Assembly (NCBI RefSeq): GCF_020531965.1
Contig: NZ_JAJAWH010000006.1
Location: 147,779-211,778 of the forward strand
Length of the DNA: 64,000 nt
Reading direction: 5' to 3'
DNA from: Pseudorhizobium xiangyangii
Lineage (GTDB): Bacteria; Pseudomonadota; Alphaproteobacteria; Rhizobiales; Rhizobiaceae
Shown: positions 1-8,715 of the stretch, piece by piece
Layout: each line of letters begins with the position of its first letter
Position numbering within the stretch: position 1 is the first letter of the stretch
Notes under the pieces: generated by a model
Databases searched by the model: none
The model's input: only the letters and a program-made list of their open reading frames with translations
Told to the model about the DNA's origin: nothing
Made by a program: the position numbers and the translations under genes

Positions 1-357
1 GTGCGAACACTGCGGGTTTGTGCGGTCGTATCGATCACGGGACTGGTGATTGCCGGCTTTGCTCCCAACGAGGCCTACGCGATCGCCGGCTTCGCCCTGG
101 CCGGGATCGGTATCTCCAATCTCGTCCCGATCGTCTTCTCCGCGGCGGGAAACTTGCCGGGCATGCGGCCGGGCGTCGGCCTTTCGGTGGTAACGACGAT
201 GGGCTATTCCGGCATCCTGGTGGCACCATCTGCCATCGGTTTTGTTGCCGAGCATACCGGCCTGGCGATCATCTTTGCCAGTTTGTCGGTCCTGCACATC
301 TTGGTGCTGGTGCTGTCGCCATTGGCGCGGCACGCTGATGGCGTGCGGCACGATTGA
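1..357 (+). CDS. MFS transporter, C-terminal part (5' end outside window)
   Basis: The reading frame is open at the left edge and ends at 357, leaving the last 118 or so residues. The visible part has about four hydrophobic helices with the small-residue and glycine pattern of the C-terminal half of major facilitator superfamily transporters, including a segment like the YbjJ-type sugar/drug transporters (GMRPGVGLSVVTTMGYSG). It would be an inner-membrane secondary transporter. The substrate cannot be read from this fragment. It lies about 100 bp before ispG on the same strand, with no obvious functional link. Confidence 0.75.
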   Translation: MRTLRVCAVVSITGLVIAGFAPNEAYAIAGFALAGIGISNLVPIVFSAAGNLPGMRPGVGLSVVTTMGYSGILVAPSAIGFVAEHTGLAIIFASLSVLHILVLVLSPLARHADGVRHD

Positions 358-454
358 AGCTGACGCACTTGCTCGAAAGTGAAGGGGCCAGTGGTTGACA
401 ACCACAATTGCATCATCCACCTGAAAGGCATCTTTTCCAGCTTGCGAGAGCCAG

Positions 455-1705
455 ATGTCTACACCCATCGACTATGATCCTAAGCCGCGACGCGCGACGG
501 TGGCCGTCGACGTCGGAGGTGTGATTGTCGGTGGCGGAGCGCCTGTCGTCGTCCAGTCGATGACGAATACGGATACTGCCGACATCGACGCGACTGTTGC
601 GCAGGTGGCAGCGCTGCATACGGCCGGCTCGGAGATCGTCCGTATCACCGTGGACCGCGACGAAAGTGCAGCTGCCGTGCCGAAGATCCGTGAGCGCCTG
701 CTGAGGCTCGGCATGGATGTACCGCTCATCGGCGACTTCCATTACATCGGCCATAAGCTGCTTGCCGATCATCCGGCCTGTGCCGAGGCGCTCGCGAAAT
801 ACCGCATCAATCCGGGCAATGTCGGCTTCAAGGACAAGAAGGACAAGCAGTTCGGCGATATTATCGAGATGGCGATCCGCTACGACAAGCCGGTACGCAT
901 CGGCGTCAACTGGGGGTCTTTGGACCAGGACCTGCTGACGACGCTGATGGACCGCAATTCGGAAGCAGGCTCTCCCCTGTCGGCACGCCAGGTCATGCAC
1001 GAGGCGATCGTGCAGTCGGCGCTGATCTCTGCCGAGCTTGCGGAAAGCATCGGCCTGCCGCGAAACCGCATCATCCTGTCGGCCAAGGTCAGCCAGGTGC
1101 AGGATTTGATCGCATGCTATTCGATGCTGGCCGAGCGCTCAAATCACGCGCTGCATCTTGGGCTCACCGAAGCCGGCATGGGTTCGAAGGGCATCGTCGC
1201 GTCATCTGCGGCCATGGGTTATGTCCTGCAGCACGGGATTGGCGACACGATCCGCGTTTCACTGACGCCGGAACCGAACGGTGACCGCACGCGTGAAGTG
1301 CAGGTCGCGCAGGAAATCCTGCAGGTGATGGGCTTCCGTCAGTTCATTCCCGTCGTTGCGGCATGTCCCGGCTGCGGTCGCACAACATCGACCGTCTTCC
1401 AGGAGCTGGCTCAGCGGATCCAGGAGGACATTCGCAAGAACATGCCGGTCTGGCGTGAGAAGTATCCCGGCGTCGAAGCCCTCAACGTCGCTGTCATGGG
1501 CTGCATCGTCAACGGGCCGGGCGAGAGCAAGCATGCCGATATCGGCATTTCGCTTCCCGGCACGGGCGAAAGTCCTTCGGCCCCCATCTTCATCGACGGC
1601 AAGAAGGCGATGACGCTACGCGGGCCGAACATAGCATCGGACTTCGAAAAGCTGGTGATCGATTATATCGAGCAGCGCTTCGGCCACCGTTCGGCTGCCG
1701 AATAA
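455..1705 (+). CDS. ispG: 4-hydroxy-3-methylbut-2-enyl diphosphate synthase (flavodoxin/ferredoxin), IspG
   Basis: IspG (GcpE) catalyses the penultimate step of the MEP isoprenoid pathway, reductive ring opening of MEcPP to HMBPP, in the cytosol. The 416-residue product matches the usual bacterial length. The N-terminal TIM-barrel begins with the family pattern [14 protein letters not shown]. The C-terminal [4Fe-4S] domain shows the three ligand cysteines: CPGC near residues 304-307 and GCIVNGPGE near residue 350. The ATG at 455 fits the family N-terminus. The next-but-one gene (minus strand) is a short-chain prenyl diphosphate synthase, which uses the C5 units this pathway makes. Confidence 0.97.
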   Translation: MSTPIDYDPKPRRATVAVDVGGVIVGGGAPVVVQSMTNTDTADIDATVAQVAALHTAGSEIVRITVDRDESAAAVPKIRERLLRLGMDVPLIGDFHYIGHKLLADHPACAEALAKYRINPGNVGFKDKKDKQFGDIIEMAIRYDKPVRIGVNWGSLDQDLLTTLMDRNSEAGSPLSARQVMHEAIVQSALISAELAESIGLPRNRIILSAKVSQVQDLIACYSMLAERSNHALHLGLTEAGMGSKGIVASSAAMGYVLQHGIGDTIRVSLTPEPNGDRTREVQVAQEILQVMGFRQFIPVVAACPGCGRTTSTVFQELAQRIQEDIRKNMPVWREKYPGVEALNVAVMGCIVNGPGESKHADIGISLPGTGESPSAPIFIDGKKAMTLRGPNIASDFEKLVIDYIEQRFGHRSAAE

Positions 1706-1779
1706 CACCGGCTGTCCCCGTATCGCCGTAATTTGTGGTAAATGACGACTCACCACAGATGACGGGGATTTCGATTCGG

Positions 1780-2439
1780 ATGATTAAGAAACTCGCATTC
1801 GTCGCGCTTGCCGCGACCTATCTTTCCGCATGCACCACGACTGACCCTTATACAGGGCAGCAGAAGATGTCGAACACGGCTGGCGGTGCTGCCATCGGTG
1901 CGGGCCTCGGTGCGCTCGGCGGCCTCGTTGTTGGCGGCGGCGACAAGGGTCGCAATGCTCTGATCGGCGCTGCGATCGGCGGCCTCGCCGGTGGCGCGAT
2001 CGGAAACTACATGGACAACCAGGAAGCCGAACTGCGACAACAGCTGCAGGGAACCGGCGTCTCGGTGACCCGCGCAGGCGACCGCATCATCCTCAACATG
2101 CCGTCGAACATCACATTCGGAACGGATCAGGATCAGGTCATTCCGCCGTTCTATGCGACACTCGATTCCGTGGCGATCGTCCTGAACAAGTTCGGCAAGA
2201 CCTATATCGACGTTAACGGTCACACCGACTCGACCGGAAGCGTGCAGCACAACCAGGGCCTGTCGGAGCGCCGCGCAGCCTCGGTCGCCAACTATCTGGG
2301 TAGCCGTGGTGTCGACCAGCGCCGCATCTCGACAATGGGCTTCGGTCCGTCGCAGCCGGTTGCCTCGAATGCAACGCCGGAAGGACGTGCGCAGAACCGT
2401 CGCGTCGAAGTTTCGATTGCGCCGATCGAGCAGAACTGA
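1780..2439 (+). CDS. OmpA-family lipoprotein with glycine zipper
   Basis: Predicted outer-membrane lipoprotein that tethers the envelope to peptidoglycan. The ATG at 1780 gives a short lipoprotein signal, MIKKLAFVALAATYLSAC, with the lipidated cysteine at residue 18. In-frame starts at 1759 and 1735 would put extra polar residues before the signal. Residues about 35-85 are a Gly/Ala-rich glycine-zipper segment. The C-terminal half is an OmpA peptidoglycan-binding domain, with the pattern DVNGHTDSTGSVQHNQGLSERRA and the arginine-rich ending QNRRVEV. The closest general type is YiaD. An inverted repeat follows the stop and separates it from the convergent prenyl synthase gene. Confidence 0.88.
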   Translation: MIKKLAFVALAATYLSACTTTDPYTGQQKMSNTAGGAAIGAGLGALGGLVVGGGDKGRNALIGAAIGGLAGGAIGNYMDNQEAELRQQLQGTGVSVTRAGDRIILNMPSNITFGTDQDQVIPPFYATLDSVAIVLNKFGKTYIDVNGHTDSTGSVQHNQGLSERRAASVANYLGSRGVDQRRISTMGFGPSQPVASNATPEGRAQNRRVEVSIAPIEQN

Positions 2440-2451
2440 TTTCCACATGAT

Positions 2452-2483
2452 AAGGACGAGCCGTCAGATACGGCTCGTGCTTA
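2452..2483. terminator. Hairpin between convergent genes
   Basis: Arms ACGAGCCGT (2456-2464) and ACGGCTCGT (2470-2478) pair perfectly around a 5-nt loop. The stem extends by AAG/CTT with one mismatch. A T-rich stretch follows on the plus strand. It lies between the OmpA-like gene and the convergent prenyl synthase stop and could serve the plus strand mainly; the U tract is imperfect. Confidence 0.55.
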
Positions 2484-3395
2484 TCTCTTTCGGTCTGCGA
2501 TGAAGCGCGCGGTTTCCTGCAGCACGACAGCACGTTCGCCGAAGTCGGACAGCAGTTCCACGGCTTCGCGAGCAAGAGCCGCGAGACGCTCCTCCGCCCA
2601 GGCTGGCCCATGCAGTGCCACCAGCGTTCCCTTACCGCGTGCGGCATCCTTGCCGGTCGCCTTGCCCATCGTCTCGGCGTCAGCAGTTACGTCGAGAAGG
2701 TCGTCGGCGAGTTGAAAGGCGAGGCCGATCTTCTGCCCGAAGGTCCGCAGTCGCTGCCGGTCTTCAGTACCTGAGCCAGCAACAATGGCGCCGGCTTCGC
2801 AGGCAAAGCGCAGAAGTGCTCCCGTCTTCATCGCCTGAAGCGTCAGGATACCTTTTTCGTCCGGGGCATCTTTTTCGGCGGCCAGATCGAGCGCCTGTCC
2901 GCCAGCCATGCCGCCGATGCCTGATGCCCGCGCCAGTGCCAGAACCAGCTCAGTCTTCTGCCTGTCCGCAAGCCTGGTCTCGGGCGCTGCAATGATGTCG
3001 AAGGCATAGGTCAGCAGACTGTCGCCGGCGAGGATAGCGGAGGCCTCATCAAACGCCTTGTGCACCGTCGGCCGGCCGCGGCGCACATCGTCGTCATCCA
3101 TGGCTGGCAGATCGTCGTGGACCAAAGAGTAGCAATGCACACACTCGAGCGCCGCGCCGACGCGCGCCGCCACTTGCGGATCGCCCCCGAGAAGGGACGC
3201 GCTCTCCTGAACCAGGAAGGGACGTAGCCGCTTTCCACCGTTCAATGTTCCATAGCGCATCGCGGCCAGCAGAGACGCGGGGCGAGTAATTTCCCCCGGC
3301 AGACAAGTATCGGCAAGGAGAGACGAAAGCAGCGCTTCCATCCGTTTCCCGCTTTCAGTCAAATGTTGTTCGAATGCGATCATGGTCGTTGTCAT
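2481..3395 (-). CDS. Short-chain polyprenyl diphosphate synthase (farnesyl/geranylgeranyl type)
   Basis: Trans-isoprenyl diphosphate synthase that condenses isopentenyl diphosphate onto allylic diphosphates in the cytosol. It is IspA-like, probably making farnesyl or geranylgeranyl diphosphate. Both aspartate-rich motifs are present: [15 protein letters not shown] (first DDxxxxD) and [11 protein letters not shown] (second). The FARM-side motif [10 protein letters not shown] is also clear. I take the ATG at 3395, giving 304 residues, because the longer in-frame start at 3437 adds a cysteine-rich, non-family N-terminus. An alternative ATG lies at 3383. No strong Shine-Dalgarno separates them. 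Product chain length cannot be decided from sequence alone. Confidence 0.92.
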   Translation of the reverse strand: MTTTMIAFEQHLTESGKRMEALLSSLLADTCLPGEITRPASLLAAMRYGTLNGGKRLRPFLVQESASLLGGDPQVAARVGAALECVHCYSLVHDDLPAMDDDDVRRGRPTVHKAFDEASAILAGDSLLTYAFDIIAAPETRLADRQKTELVLALARASGIGGMAGGQALDLAAEKDAPDEKGILTLQAMKTGALLRFACEAGAIVAGSGTEDRQRLRTFGQKIGLAFQLADDLLDVTADAETMGKATGKDAARGKGTLVALHGPAWAEERLAALAREAVELLSDFGERAVVLQETARFIADRKR

Positions 3396-3564
3396 GATGG
3401 TTGTTTGGCATGCGCGGCATACACACGCAACGGCCATTCGCGCTTGCGGTAACTTTCAGTCTATCCACTGGTCAGATCCGATACCAAAGGCTAAGAAACG
3501 CCGGACGAACGAGGCGAATGTGGACGTTGCACCCGAAGGACGCGCAGAAGAGGGAGAGGCGGAA

Positions 3565-4263
3565 TTGAGCCGCAGCAGACGGACATCGTTTGCCGGACCG
3601 TTGCGCCGACTGGTCCTGATCGGTCTGGTGCTCCTGGTCGCGCCCTATGTGCTGATCCTTCTCTACACTCCGTTTTTTATGCGTCCGATCTCGACCTTGA
3701 TGGTTGCTGACCTGGTCTTGCTGCAGGGCTATGACCGGCGCTGGGTAAGCCTGGACGAGATCTCTCCCAATCTCGTCCGTTCGGTGATGATGTCGGAGGA
3801 CGGGCAGTTCTGCCGCCACGGCGGCGTGGACTGGGGGGAGATGAAGGCGGTAGTCGAAGGAGCGCTCGGCGGCGAGACCACGCGTGGCGCCAGCACAATC
3901 CCGATGCAGACCGCCAAGAACCTGTTCCTATGGAACGGCCGCTCCTTTGTCCGAAAGGGACTTGAGCTTCCGCTGGCTATTGCAGCCGATTTCGTGTGGT
4001 CGAAACCTCGCCTGATGGAAATCTATCTGAACATCGCCGAGTGGGGCCCCGGAATCTACGGTGCGGAGGCCGCAGCCCAACATCATTTCGGGGTGTCGGC
4101 GGCGGATCTCACGCGCAGGCAGGCGGCGCTTCTGGCGGCGGCACTGCCAAACCCCATTGAACGCGTAGCCGGAAAGCCAGGTAGGGGCATGCAGCGTATT
4201 GCAGGTGTAGTAGAGCGGCGGGCGCGCAATTCAGGCGATTACATCACCTGCATTTATGAATGA
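3565..4263 (+). CDS. mtgA: Monofunctional peptidoglycan glycosyltransferase MtgA
   Basis: Polymerises lipid II into glycan strands at the inner membrane (GT51 family). One transmembrane helix (about residues 15-35, [19 protein letters not shown]) precedes the glycosyltransferase domain. That domain carries the catalytic-glutamate motif [14 protein letters not shown], the [16 protein letters not shown] motif, and the [20 protein letters not shown] motif. I prefer the TTG start at 3565: it has a strong AGGGAGAGG Shine-Dalgarno and gives 232 residues, the usual size. The frame stays open upstream (GTG at 3520, or 3382), but those starts would overlap the divergent prenyl synthase promoter region and add a non-family extension. 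Confidence 0.93.
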   Translation: MSRSRRTSFAGPLRRLVLIGLVLLVAPYVLILLYTPFFMRPISTLMVADLVLLQGYDRRWVSLDEISPNLVRSVMMSEDGQFCRHGGVDWGEMKAVVEGALGGETTRGASTIPMQTAKNLFLWNGRSFVRKGLELPLAIAADFVWSKPRLMEIYLNIAEWGPGIYGAEAAAQHHFGVSAADLTRRQAALLAAALPNPIERVAGKPGRGMQRIAGVVERRARNSGDYITCIYE

Positions 4264-4329
4264 GGTTCAGACTTTTCATTGGTCGTCGTTTCTGAAGCCG
4301 CTAAATGGTACAGGATCAGGAGAACCAGT

Positions 4330-4977
4330 ATGGAAAAGCTCACCCTCTACATCGGCAACAAGAATTACTCTTCCTGGTCATTGCGGCCCTGGCTTGCCTT
4401 GACTGCTGTCGGGGTCCCCTTTGAGGAGGTACTCATCCCGTTTGATTTTCCGGATGGGAATCCACGGTTTCGCGAGGTTTCGCCCACGGGCCGTGTGCCG
4501 GTTCTCCATCATGGACAGGTACGGGTATGGGAATCCCTTGCAATCATCGAGTATGCGGCAGAGCTTTTCCCCGACCATGGAATGTGGCCGACCGCGGTCG
4601 GTGATAGGGCCGTCGCGCGTTCGATCTCGATGGAAATGCTCGCGGGCTTCCGTGCCTTGCGGGGAGCCTGCCCCATGAACATGCGTCGACCGAAGCGAAG
4701 GATTGAGCTGCCGGAAGGCGTGGAGGATGATGTGGCACGGATCGCTTCGATCTGGAAGGAATGCGTCGCCAGATCCGGCGGCCCCTATCTTTTCGGCAGG
4801 TTCTCAGCGGCCGATGCCATGTATGCGCCGGTCGTCAACCGGTTCAAGATCTACGATCTGGTGGAAGATCCAGCCGTACTCGATTACATGTCCGCAGTCG
4901 AAGCTCATCCCGCCTGGCTGAAATGGCAGGAAAGTGCCCTTGCGGAGACTTGGATCGTTCCGGAAGATGAGGCTTAG
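4330..4977 (+). CDS. Glutathione S-transferase family protein
   Basis: Cytosolic glutathione transferase-like protein of 215 residues. The N-terminal thioredoxin-like domain contains YIGNKNYSSWSLRPWLAL, where the serine would be the likely glutathione-activating residue. The cis-proline and glutathione-binding motif follow as GRVPVLHHGQVRVWESLAIIEYAAE. The C-terminal helical domain follows. The subgroup resembles the YfcF/YibF-like bacterial GSTs; the substrate is unknown. The ATG at 4330 is chosen over an upstream in-frame ATG at 4279 because it follows a good AGGAG and begins directly with the beta-strand MEKLTLYIG. Part of a loose plus-strand run between mtgA and rpmF. Confidence 0.88.
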   Translation: MEKLTLYIGNKNYSSWSLRPWLALTAVGVPFEEVLIPFDFPDGNPRFREVSPTGRVPVLHHGQVRVWESLAIIEYAAELFPDHGMWPTAVGDRAVARSISMEMLAGFRALRGACPMNMRRPKRRIELPEGVEDDVARIASIWKECVARSGGPYLFGRFSAADAMYAPVVNRFKIYDLVEDPAVLDYMSAVEAHPAWLKWQESALAETWIVPEDEA

Positions 4978-5115
4978 CGGAAATTTTGCGGTGGGGACTG
5001 GTCAACAAGACAATCGCCATGTATAAGCCGGCCAAATTTCCGAGATAGAGACATGTCCAGTTCGGCTAGAGTTCCGGCCGGGGATCATGTTTTGCACGAA
5101 AGTGGAGTAACGAAA

Positions 5116-5301
5116 ATGGCTGTACCGAAGAGAAAAACGAGCCCGTCGAAACGCGGTATGCGCCGTTCGGCTGATGCGCTGAAGGCTTCGACCTACGTTG
5201 AAGACAAGAACTCCGGCGAACTGCGCCGCCCGCACCACATCGACCTGAAGACGGGGATGTATCGCGGTCGTCAGGTTCTGACGCCGAAGGAAAGCGCATA
5301 A
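5116..5301 (+). CDS. rpmF: 50S ribosomal protein L32
   Basis: Small basic protein of the large ribosomal subunit, 61 residues. It begins [20 protein letters not shown], the standard L32 N-terminus, and ends in a short alphaproteobacterial form ([15 protein letters not shown]) without the zinc-binding cysteines. The ATG at 5116 is preceded by GGAG seven to eight nucleotides upstream. An in-frame ATG at 5053 would add 21 residues foreign to the family. Followed directly by a strong bidirectional terminator. Confidence 0.97.
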   Translation: MAVPKRKTSPSKRGMRRSADALKASTYVEDKNSGELRRPHHIDLKTGMYRGRQVLTPKESA

Positions 5302-5317
5302 TCGCTTCCAATATCTG

Positions 5318-5351
5318 AACAAAAAAGGCCGGGAAACCGGCCTTTTTTGTT
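5318..5351. terminator. Bidirectional intrinsic terminator (rpmF / phaR)
   Basis: AAAAAAGGCCGG, loop GAAA, CCGGCCTTTTTT: a near-perfect stem flanked by A and T runs. It can end transcription of rpmF on the plus strand and phaR on the minus strand. Confidence 0.9.
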
Positions 5352-5367
5352 GCCTGGCGAAGAGACG

Positions 5368-5943
5368 TCAGAGAGAATCCAGTCTGCTCTGCAGGCTGCG
5401 TAGCTGTTCCTTCAGGTCTTCGATGTCCTTGGAGTCTGACTTCTTCGAGGGAGGAGCGGCCTGCTGCGCCCCGAATGGCGAGAACATCTGCATCGCCTGA
5501 CGGAAAACCTCCGTGTTGCGCCGAACCTGCTCTTCCATCAATTGTATTGGCGCTTGCAGGTTCTTCGTCAGAGGTGTCTCGCCCAATGCCCGCGTCATCT
5601 GCTCGCGCATCTGTGCCTGCTGTTCACTGAACGAATGCATCGAGTGTTCGAGGAAGGTCGGCACGACCATCTGCATCTGATCTCCGTAGTAGGAGATGAG
5701 CTGGCGCAGGAACGAGATCGGAAGCAGAGTGTTTCCCGTTTTTGACTCCTGCTCGAAGATGATCTGCGTCAGTACCGAATGGGTGATGTCCTCTCCGGTT
5801 TTTGCGTCCTGGACGATAAATTCCTCGCCCTTCTTCACCATCTTCGCCAGATCCTCCAACGTCACATACGTGCTCGTGCCCGTATTATAAAGCCGTCGGT
5901 TGGCATACTTCTTGATGACGATTTCGCCTTCGTTTTTGGCCAT
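5368..5943 (-). CDS. phaR: Polyhydroxyalkanoate synthesis repressor PhaR
   Basis: DNA-binding regulator that senses polyhydroxybutyrate and represses granule-associated protein (phasin) and related genes; known as AniA in Sinorhizobium. The 191-residue protein has the PHB accumulation regulatory N-terminal domain (EIVIKKYANRRLYNTGTSTYVTLEDLAKMV) followed by the second PHB_acc domain rich in Met/Gln. The C-terminal tail (residues about 160-191) is a short heptad-like coiled coil (EDLKEQLRSLQSRLDSL). It is divergent from phaA, and the space between contains a nested inverted repeat that could be an operator. Confidence 0.95.
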   Translation of the reverse strand: MAKNEGEIVIKKYANRRLYNTGTSTYVTLEDLAKMVKKGEEFIVQDAKTGEDITHSVLTQIIFEQESKTGNTLLPISFLRQLISYYGDQMQMVVPTFLEHSMHSFSEQQAQMREQMTRALGETPLTKNLQAPIQLMEEQVRRNTEVFRQAMQMFSPFGAQQAAPPSKKSDSKDIEDLKEQLRSLQSRLDSL

Positions 5944-6033
5944 TTTTTGCCTCCTCGCCTCGTCCCTTGGTTATCGGACCGGGCTCTCCCACCCGAAATG
6001 TAAGCTTAAACAGGAGCGGCTGACAATGGAATT

Positions 6034-6080
6034 TTGTGCGGCGCGGTGTGAGCATATACCGCGCAGCAAAAGCCGCACAA
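6034..6080. repeat. Nested inverted repeat in the phaR-phaA intergenic region
   Basis: The outer arms TTGTGCGGC (6034-6042) and GCCGCACAA (6072-6080) are perfectly complementary. The inner arms GCGCGGT (6041-6047) and ACCGCGC (6058-6064) are also complementary. The element sits midway between the divergent starts of phaR (5943) and phaA (6175). It could be a PhaR operator or a leader hairpin; the function is inferred from position only. Confidence 0.6.
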
Positions 6081-6174
6081 TGCAGGTCTCTAAAAAAGCT
6101 AATGCTTAGGTGGTTTGACTTCGGTCACAAGCTTTGCCAGTCTTTTAGAAAATACGAATAGCGAGGAGACATCA

Positions 6175-7356
6175 GTGCCCAATCCTTCGATTGTAATCGC
6201 CTCTGCCGCACGAACGGCGGTCGGATCGTTCAACGGCTCCTTTGCCAATGTGCCTGCTCACGATTTGGGAGCTGCGGCGATCGAAGGCGCCTTGTCTCGC
6301 GCCGGTGTCGATGCAGGTGAGGTGGACGAGGTTATTCTCGGGCAGGTGCTTTCGGCCGGTGAAGGGCAGAACCCGGCCCGCCAGGCGGCGATGAAGGCCG
6401 GCATTCCTCAGGAAGCGACGGCGTGGGGCGTCAACCAGCTCTGCGGATCGGGTCTGCGTGCGGTTGCAATCGGCATGCAGCAGATTGCGCTCGGCGATGC
6501 GCGGATAGTGGTTGCCGGCGGCCAGGAATCCATGTCCATGGCGCCGCACTGCGCCCATCTTCGCGGAGGGGTAAAGATGGGCGACATGAAGATGATCGAT
6601 ACGATGATCAAGGACGGTTTGACCGATGCTTTCCATGGCTATCACATGGGCATCACGGCCGAGAATGTGGCGCGGCAGTACCAGCTGTCGCGCGATGAGC
6701 AGGACCAATTCGCTGTGCAGTCCCAGAACAAGGCCGAGGCTGCCCAAGCAGCCGGGCGCTTCAGGGACGAAATCGTGCCTTACGTGGTGAAAGGCCGGAA
6801 AGGCGACGTGACTGTGGATTCCGACGAGTATATCCGCGTCGGCGCGACCCTGGACAGCATGACCAAGCTGCGTCCTGCCTTCGACAAGGAAGGTACCGTG
6901 ACGGCCGGCAATGCATCGGGCATCAATGATGGTGCTGCGGCGGCGGTCCTGATGACGGAAGAAGAGGCGGTGCGCCGTGGGATTACTCCGTTGGTGCGGA
7001 TCGTGTCCTGGGCAACGGCCGGCGTCGATCCGCAAATCATGGGAACGGGGCCTATCCCGGCGTCGAGAAAGGCGCTTGAGAAGGCGGGCTGGAGGCCGGC
7101 AGACCTTGACCTCGTCGAAGCGAACGAAGCCTTTGCCGCCCAGGCCTGTGCCGTAAACAAGGAACTTGGATGGGACCCGTCCATCGTGAATGTCAACGGT
7201 GGCGCCATTGCCATCGGCCATCCGATTGGGGCTTCCGGCGCTCGAATCCTGAATACGCTTGTCTTCGAGATGAAGCGGCGCGGCGCGAAGAAGGGGCTGG
7301 CGACGCTCTGCATCGGTGGCGGAATGGGCGTTGCCATGTGCGTGGAGGCGATGTGA
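6175..7356 (+). CDS. phaA: Acetyl-CoA C-acetyltransferase (beta-ketothiolase) PhaA
   Basis: Condenses two acetyl-CoA to acetoacetyl-CoA, the first step of polyhydroxybutyrate synthesis (and the reverse in its breakdown). The thiolase fold carries the nucleophilic cysteine in [11 protein letters not shown] (residue 90), the catalytic histidine in [17 protein letters not shown], and the second cysteine in LCIGGGMG. I use the GTG at 6175 because GAGGAG lies just upstream and it gives the usual 393 residues. A TTG at 6115 would add 20 residues without family similarity. phaB follows 106 bp later on the same strand. Confidence 0.97.
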   Translation: MPNPSIVIASAARTAVGSFNGSFANVPAHDLGAAAIEGALSRAGVDAGEVDEVILGQVLSAGEGQNPARQAAMKAGIPQEATAWGVNQLCGSGLRAVAIGMQQIALGDARIVVAGGQESMSMAPHCAHLRGGVKMGDMKMIDTMIKDGLTDAFHGYHMGITAENVARQYQLSRDEQDQFAVQSQNKAEAAQAAGRFRDEIVPYVVKGRKGDVTVDSDEYIRVGATLDSMTKLRPAFDKEGTVTAGNASGINDGAAAAVLMTEEEAVRRGITPLVRIVSWATAGVDPQIMGTGPIPASRKALEKAGWRPADLDLVEANEAFAAQACAVNKELGWDPSIVNVNGGAIAIGHPIGASGARILNTLVFEMKRRGAKKGLATLCIGGGMGVAMCVEAM

Positions 7357-7462
7357 GGACGTAAAGTCGCTGCCTCAGCGCGAGGCAGTGGCCGTCTTCC
7401 TTGAATGCCGCCGCGCGGGCGATCGCGATCGGCCAGTGTAAATGCAAGGAAGGGGAGGTCTC

Positions 7463-8188
7463 ATGAGCAGGGTTGCATTGGTTACTGGTGGCACGCGCGG
7501 CATCGGCGCGGCAATTTCCATAGCTCTCGGCGCGGCTGGTTACCGTGTCGCGGCCAATTTCGCCGGAAACGAGGAGAGGGCACGATCCTTCGGCGAGGAA
7601 ACCGGCATTCCCGTCTTCAAATGGGATGTCTCCAGCTACCAGGCCTGCGCCGAGGGGGTTGCCCGGATAGAGGCTGAACTTGGCCCTGTCGAGGTCCTCG
7701 TGAACAACGCGGGCATTACCCGGGACGCCATGTTTCACAAGATGACGCCGGATCAGTGGAATGAAGTCATCGCGACCAACCTGACCGGCCTCTTCAATAC
7801 CACCCATAACGTCTGGGCGGGCATGCGTGACCGGAATTTCGGGCGCATCATCAACATCTCGTCGATTAATGGTCAGAAGGGGCAGATGGGCCAGGTCAAC
7901 TATTCTGCCGCCAAGGCGGGCGACCTCGGCTTCACCAAGGCACTGGCGCAGGAGGGTGCCGCCAAGAACATCACGGTCAACGCCATATGCCCAGGTTACA
8001 TCGCCACGGAAATGGTGAAGGCAATTCCGGAGACTGTCCTGAAGGAACGTATCATTCCCCAGATACCGGTTGGTCGCTTGGGAGAGCCGGAGGAGATTGC
8101 GAGATGCGTAGTGTTCCTGGCCTCCGACGATGCCGGATTCATTACTGGCTCGACGATGACGGCAAACGGTGGCCAGCACTTCGTGTGA
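7463..8188 (+). CDS. phaB: Acetoacetyl-CoA reductase PhaB
   Basis: NADPH-dependent reduction of acetoacetyl-CoA to (R)-3-hydroxybutyryl-CoA, the monomer of polyhydroxybutyrate. It is a classical short-chain dehydrogenase of 241 residues: cofactor motif TGGTRGIG near the N-terminus, NNAG in the middle, and the catalytic Ser-Tyr-Lys triad with YSAAKAGDLGFTKALAQE. The ATG at 7463 follows a strong GGGGAGG; an in-frame ATG at 7442 is less well placed. The pair phaA-phaB makes the monomer, but the polymerase gene phaC is not in this window. Confidence 0.97.
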   Translation: MSRVALVTGGTRGIGAAISIALGAAGYRVAANFAGNEERARSFGEETGIPVFKWDVSSYQACAEGVARIEAELGPVEVLVNNAGITRDAMFHKMTPDQWNEVIATNLTGLFNTTHNVWAGMRDRNFGRIINISSINGQKGQMGQVNYSAAKAGDLGFTKALAQEGAAKNITVNAICPGYIATEMVKAIPETVLKERIIPQIPVGRLGEPEEIARCVVFLASDDAGFITGSTMTANGGQHFV

Positions 8189-8220
8189 GCCTGTCTTTGT
8201 TCGCCGCTTCACACTAGAAC

Positions 8221-8256
8221 AAAAAAATGGCGCCGGCAGAATCGGCGCCATTTTTC
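8221..8256. terminator. Bidirectional intrinsic terminator (phaB / lipoprotein)
   Basis: AAAAAAATGGCGCCG, a 7-nt loop, then CGGCGCCATTTTT. The GC stem has A and T flanks and lies between the convergent phaB and the small lipoprotein gene. Confidence 0.9.
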
Positions 8257-8271
8257 GTCATAGATGGATGC

Positions 8272-8526
8272 TTAGCGGCAACGCGCTTCGTAAGTCCGGC
8301 CATAACGGTCGCGATAGACGCAGTAGCCGGAACGTTCCTGAGAGGCGCCGACCAGGGCACCCACTGCGCCGCCTGCTACGGCGCCAACAGCGGCACCACC
8401 CCAGCTGTTCGTTGCGACTCCGCCGATGACCGCGCCGGTGCCGGCGCCGATGGCAGTGCCGCGCTCGGTAGAGGTGCAGGATGCGAGAGAGCCGATAAGG
8501 GCTGCGGCGAGCAAGATCTTCTTCAT
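8272..8526 (-). CDS. Small glycine-zipper lipoprotein
   Basis: An 84-residue predicted lipoprotein. The signal MKKILLAAALIGSLASC ends in a lipobox with the cysteine at residue 17. Residues about 25-65 form a Gly/Ala-rich glycine-zipper segment (AIGAGTGAVIGGVA, AAVGAVAGGAVGALVGA). The short C-terminus has two more cysteines (YCVYRDRYGRTYEARCR) that could form a disulfide. It follows the DUF3309 gene by 33 bp on the same strand, so both are probably transcribed from the stress-type promoter at 8756-8780. A clear GGGAAGGA Shine-Dalgarno precedes it. Function unknown; an envelope-stress role is inference. Confidence 0.85.
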   Translation of the reverse strand: MKKILLAAALIGSLASCTSTERGTAIGAGTGAVIGGVATNSWGGAAVGAVAGGAVGALVGASQERSGYCVYRDRYGRTYEARCR

Positions 8527-8559
8527 GTTTCTTCCTTCCCGTTTAGATGAGCGTTTTAT

Positions 8560-8715
8560 TTATATCCTGCCCATGAGCAGGAGTATGATGACGATAACAA
8601 GGACGAGTCCCAGGCCTCCTGATGGTCCGTATCCCCAACTGCGGCTGTGACCCCAATTTGGCAGGGCGCCGATCAGCAACAGTATGAGTATGACCAGCAA
8701 CACCGTTCCGAGCAT
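8560..8715 (-). CDS. DUF3309 small membrane protein
   Basis: A 51-residue protein with two hydrophobic helices (MLGTVLLVILILLLIGALP and GLGLVLVIVIILLLMG) joined by a Trp/Gly/Ser loop (NWGHSRSWGYGPSGG). This is the hallmark of DUF3309, a widespread family of unknown function. The ATG at 8715 has GGAGAA at a good distance. An in-frame start at 8808 would add a polar stretch and would overlap the promoter. A perfect general-stress promoter pattern lies about 40 bp upstream, and the glycine-zipper lipoprotein follows. Likely an inner-membrane stress-induced peptide. Confidence 0.87.
   Translation of the reverse strand: MLGTVLLVILILLLIGALPNWGHSRSWGYGPSGGLGLVLVIVIILLLMGRI

Noticed and set aside
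6172-7221. 349-codon open frame antisense to phaA
   Set aside because: Opposite a thiolase with all catalytic motifs; Arg/His-rich shadow composition.
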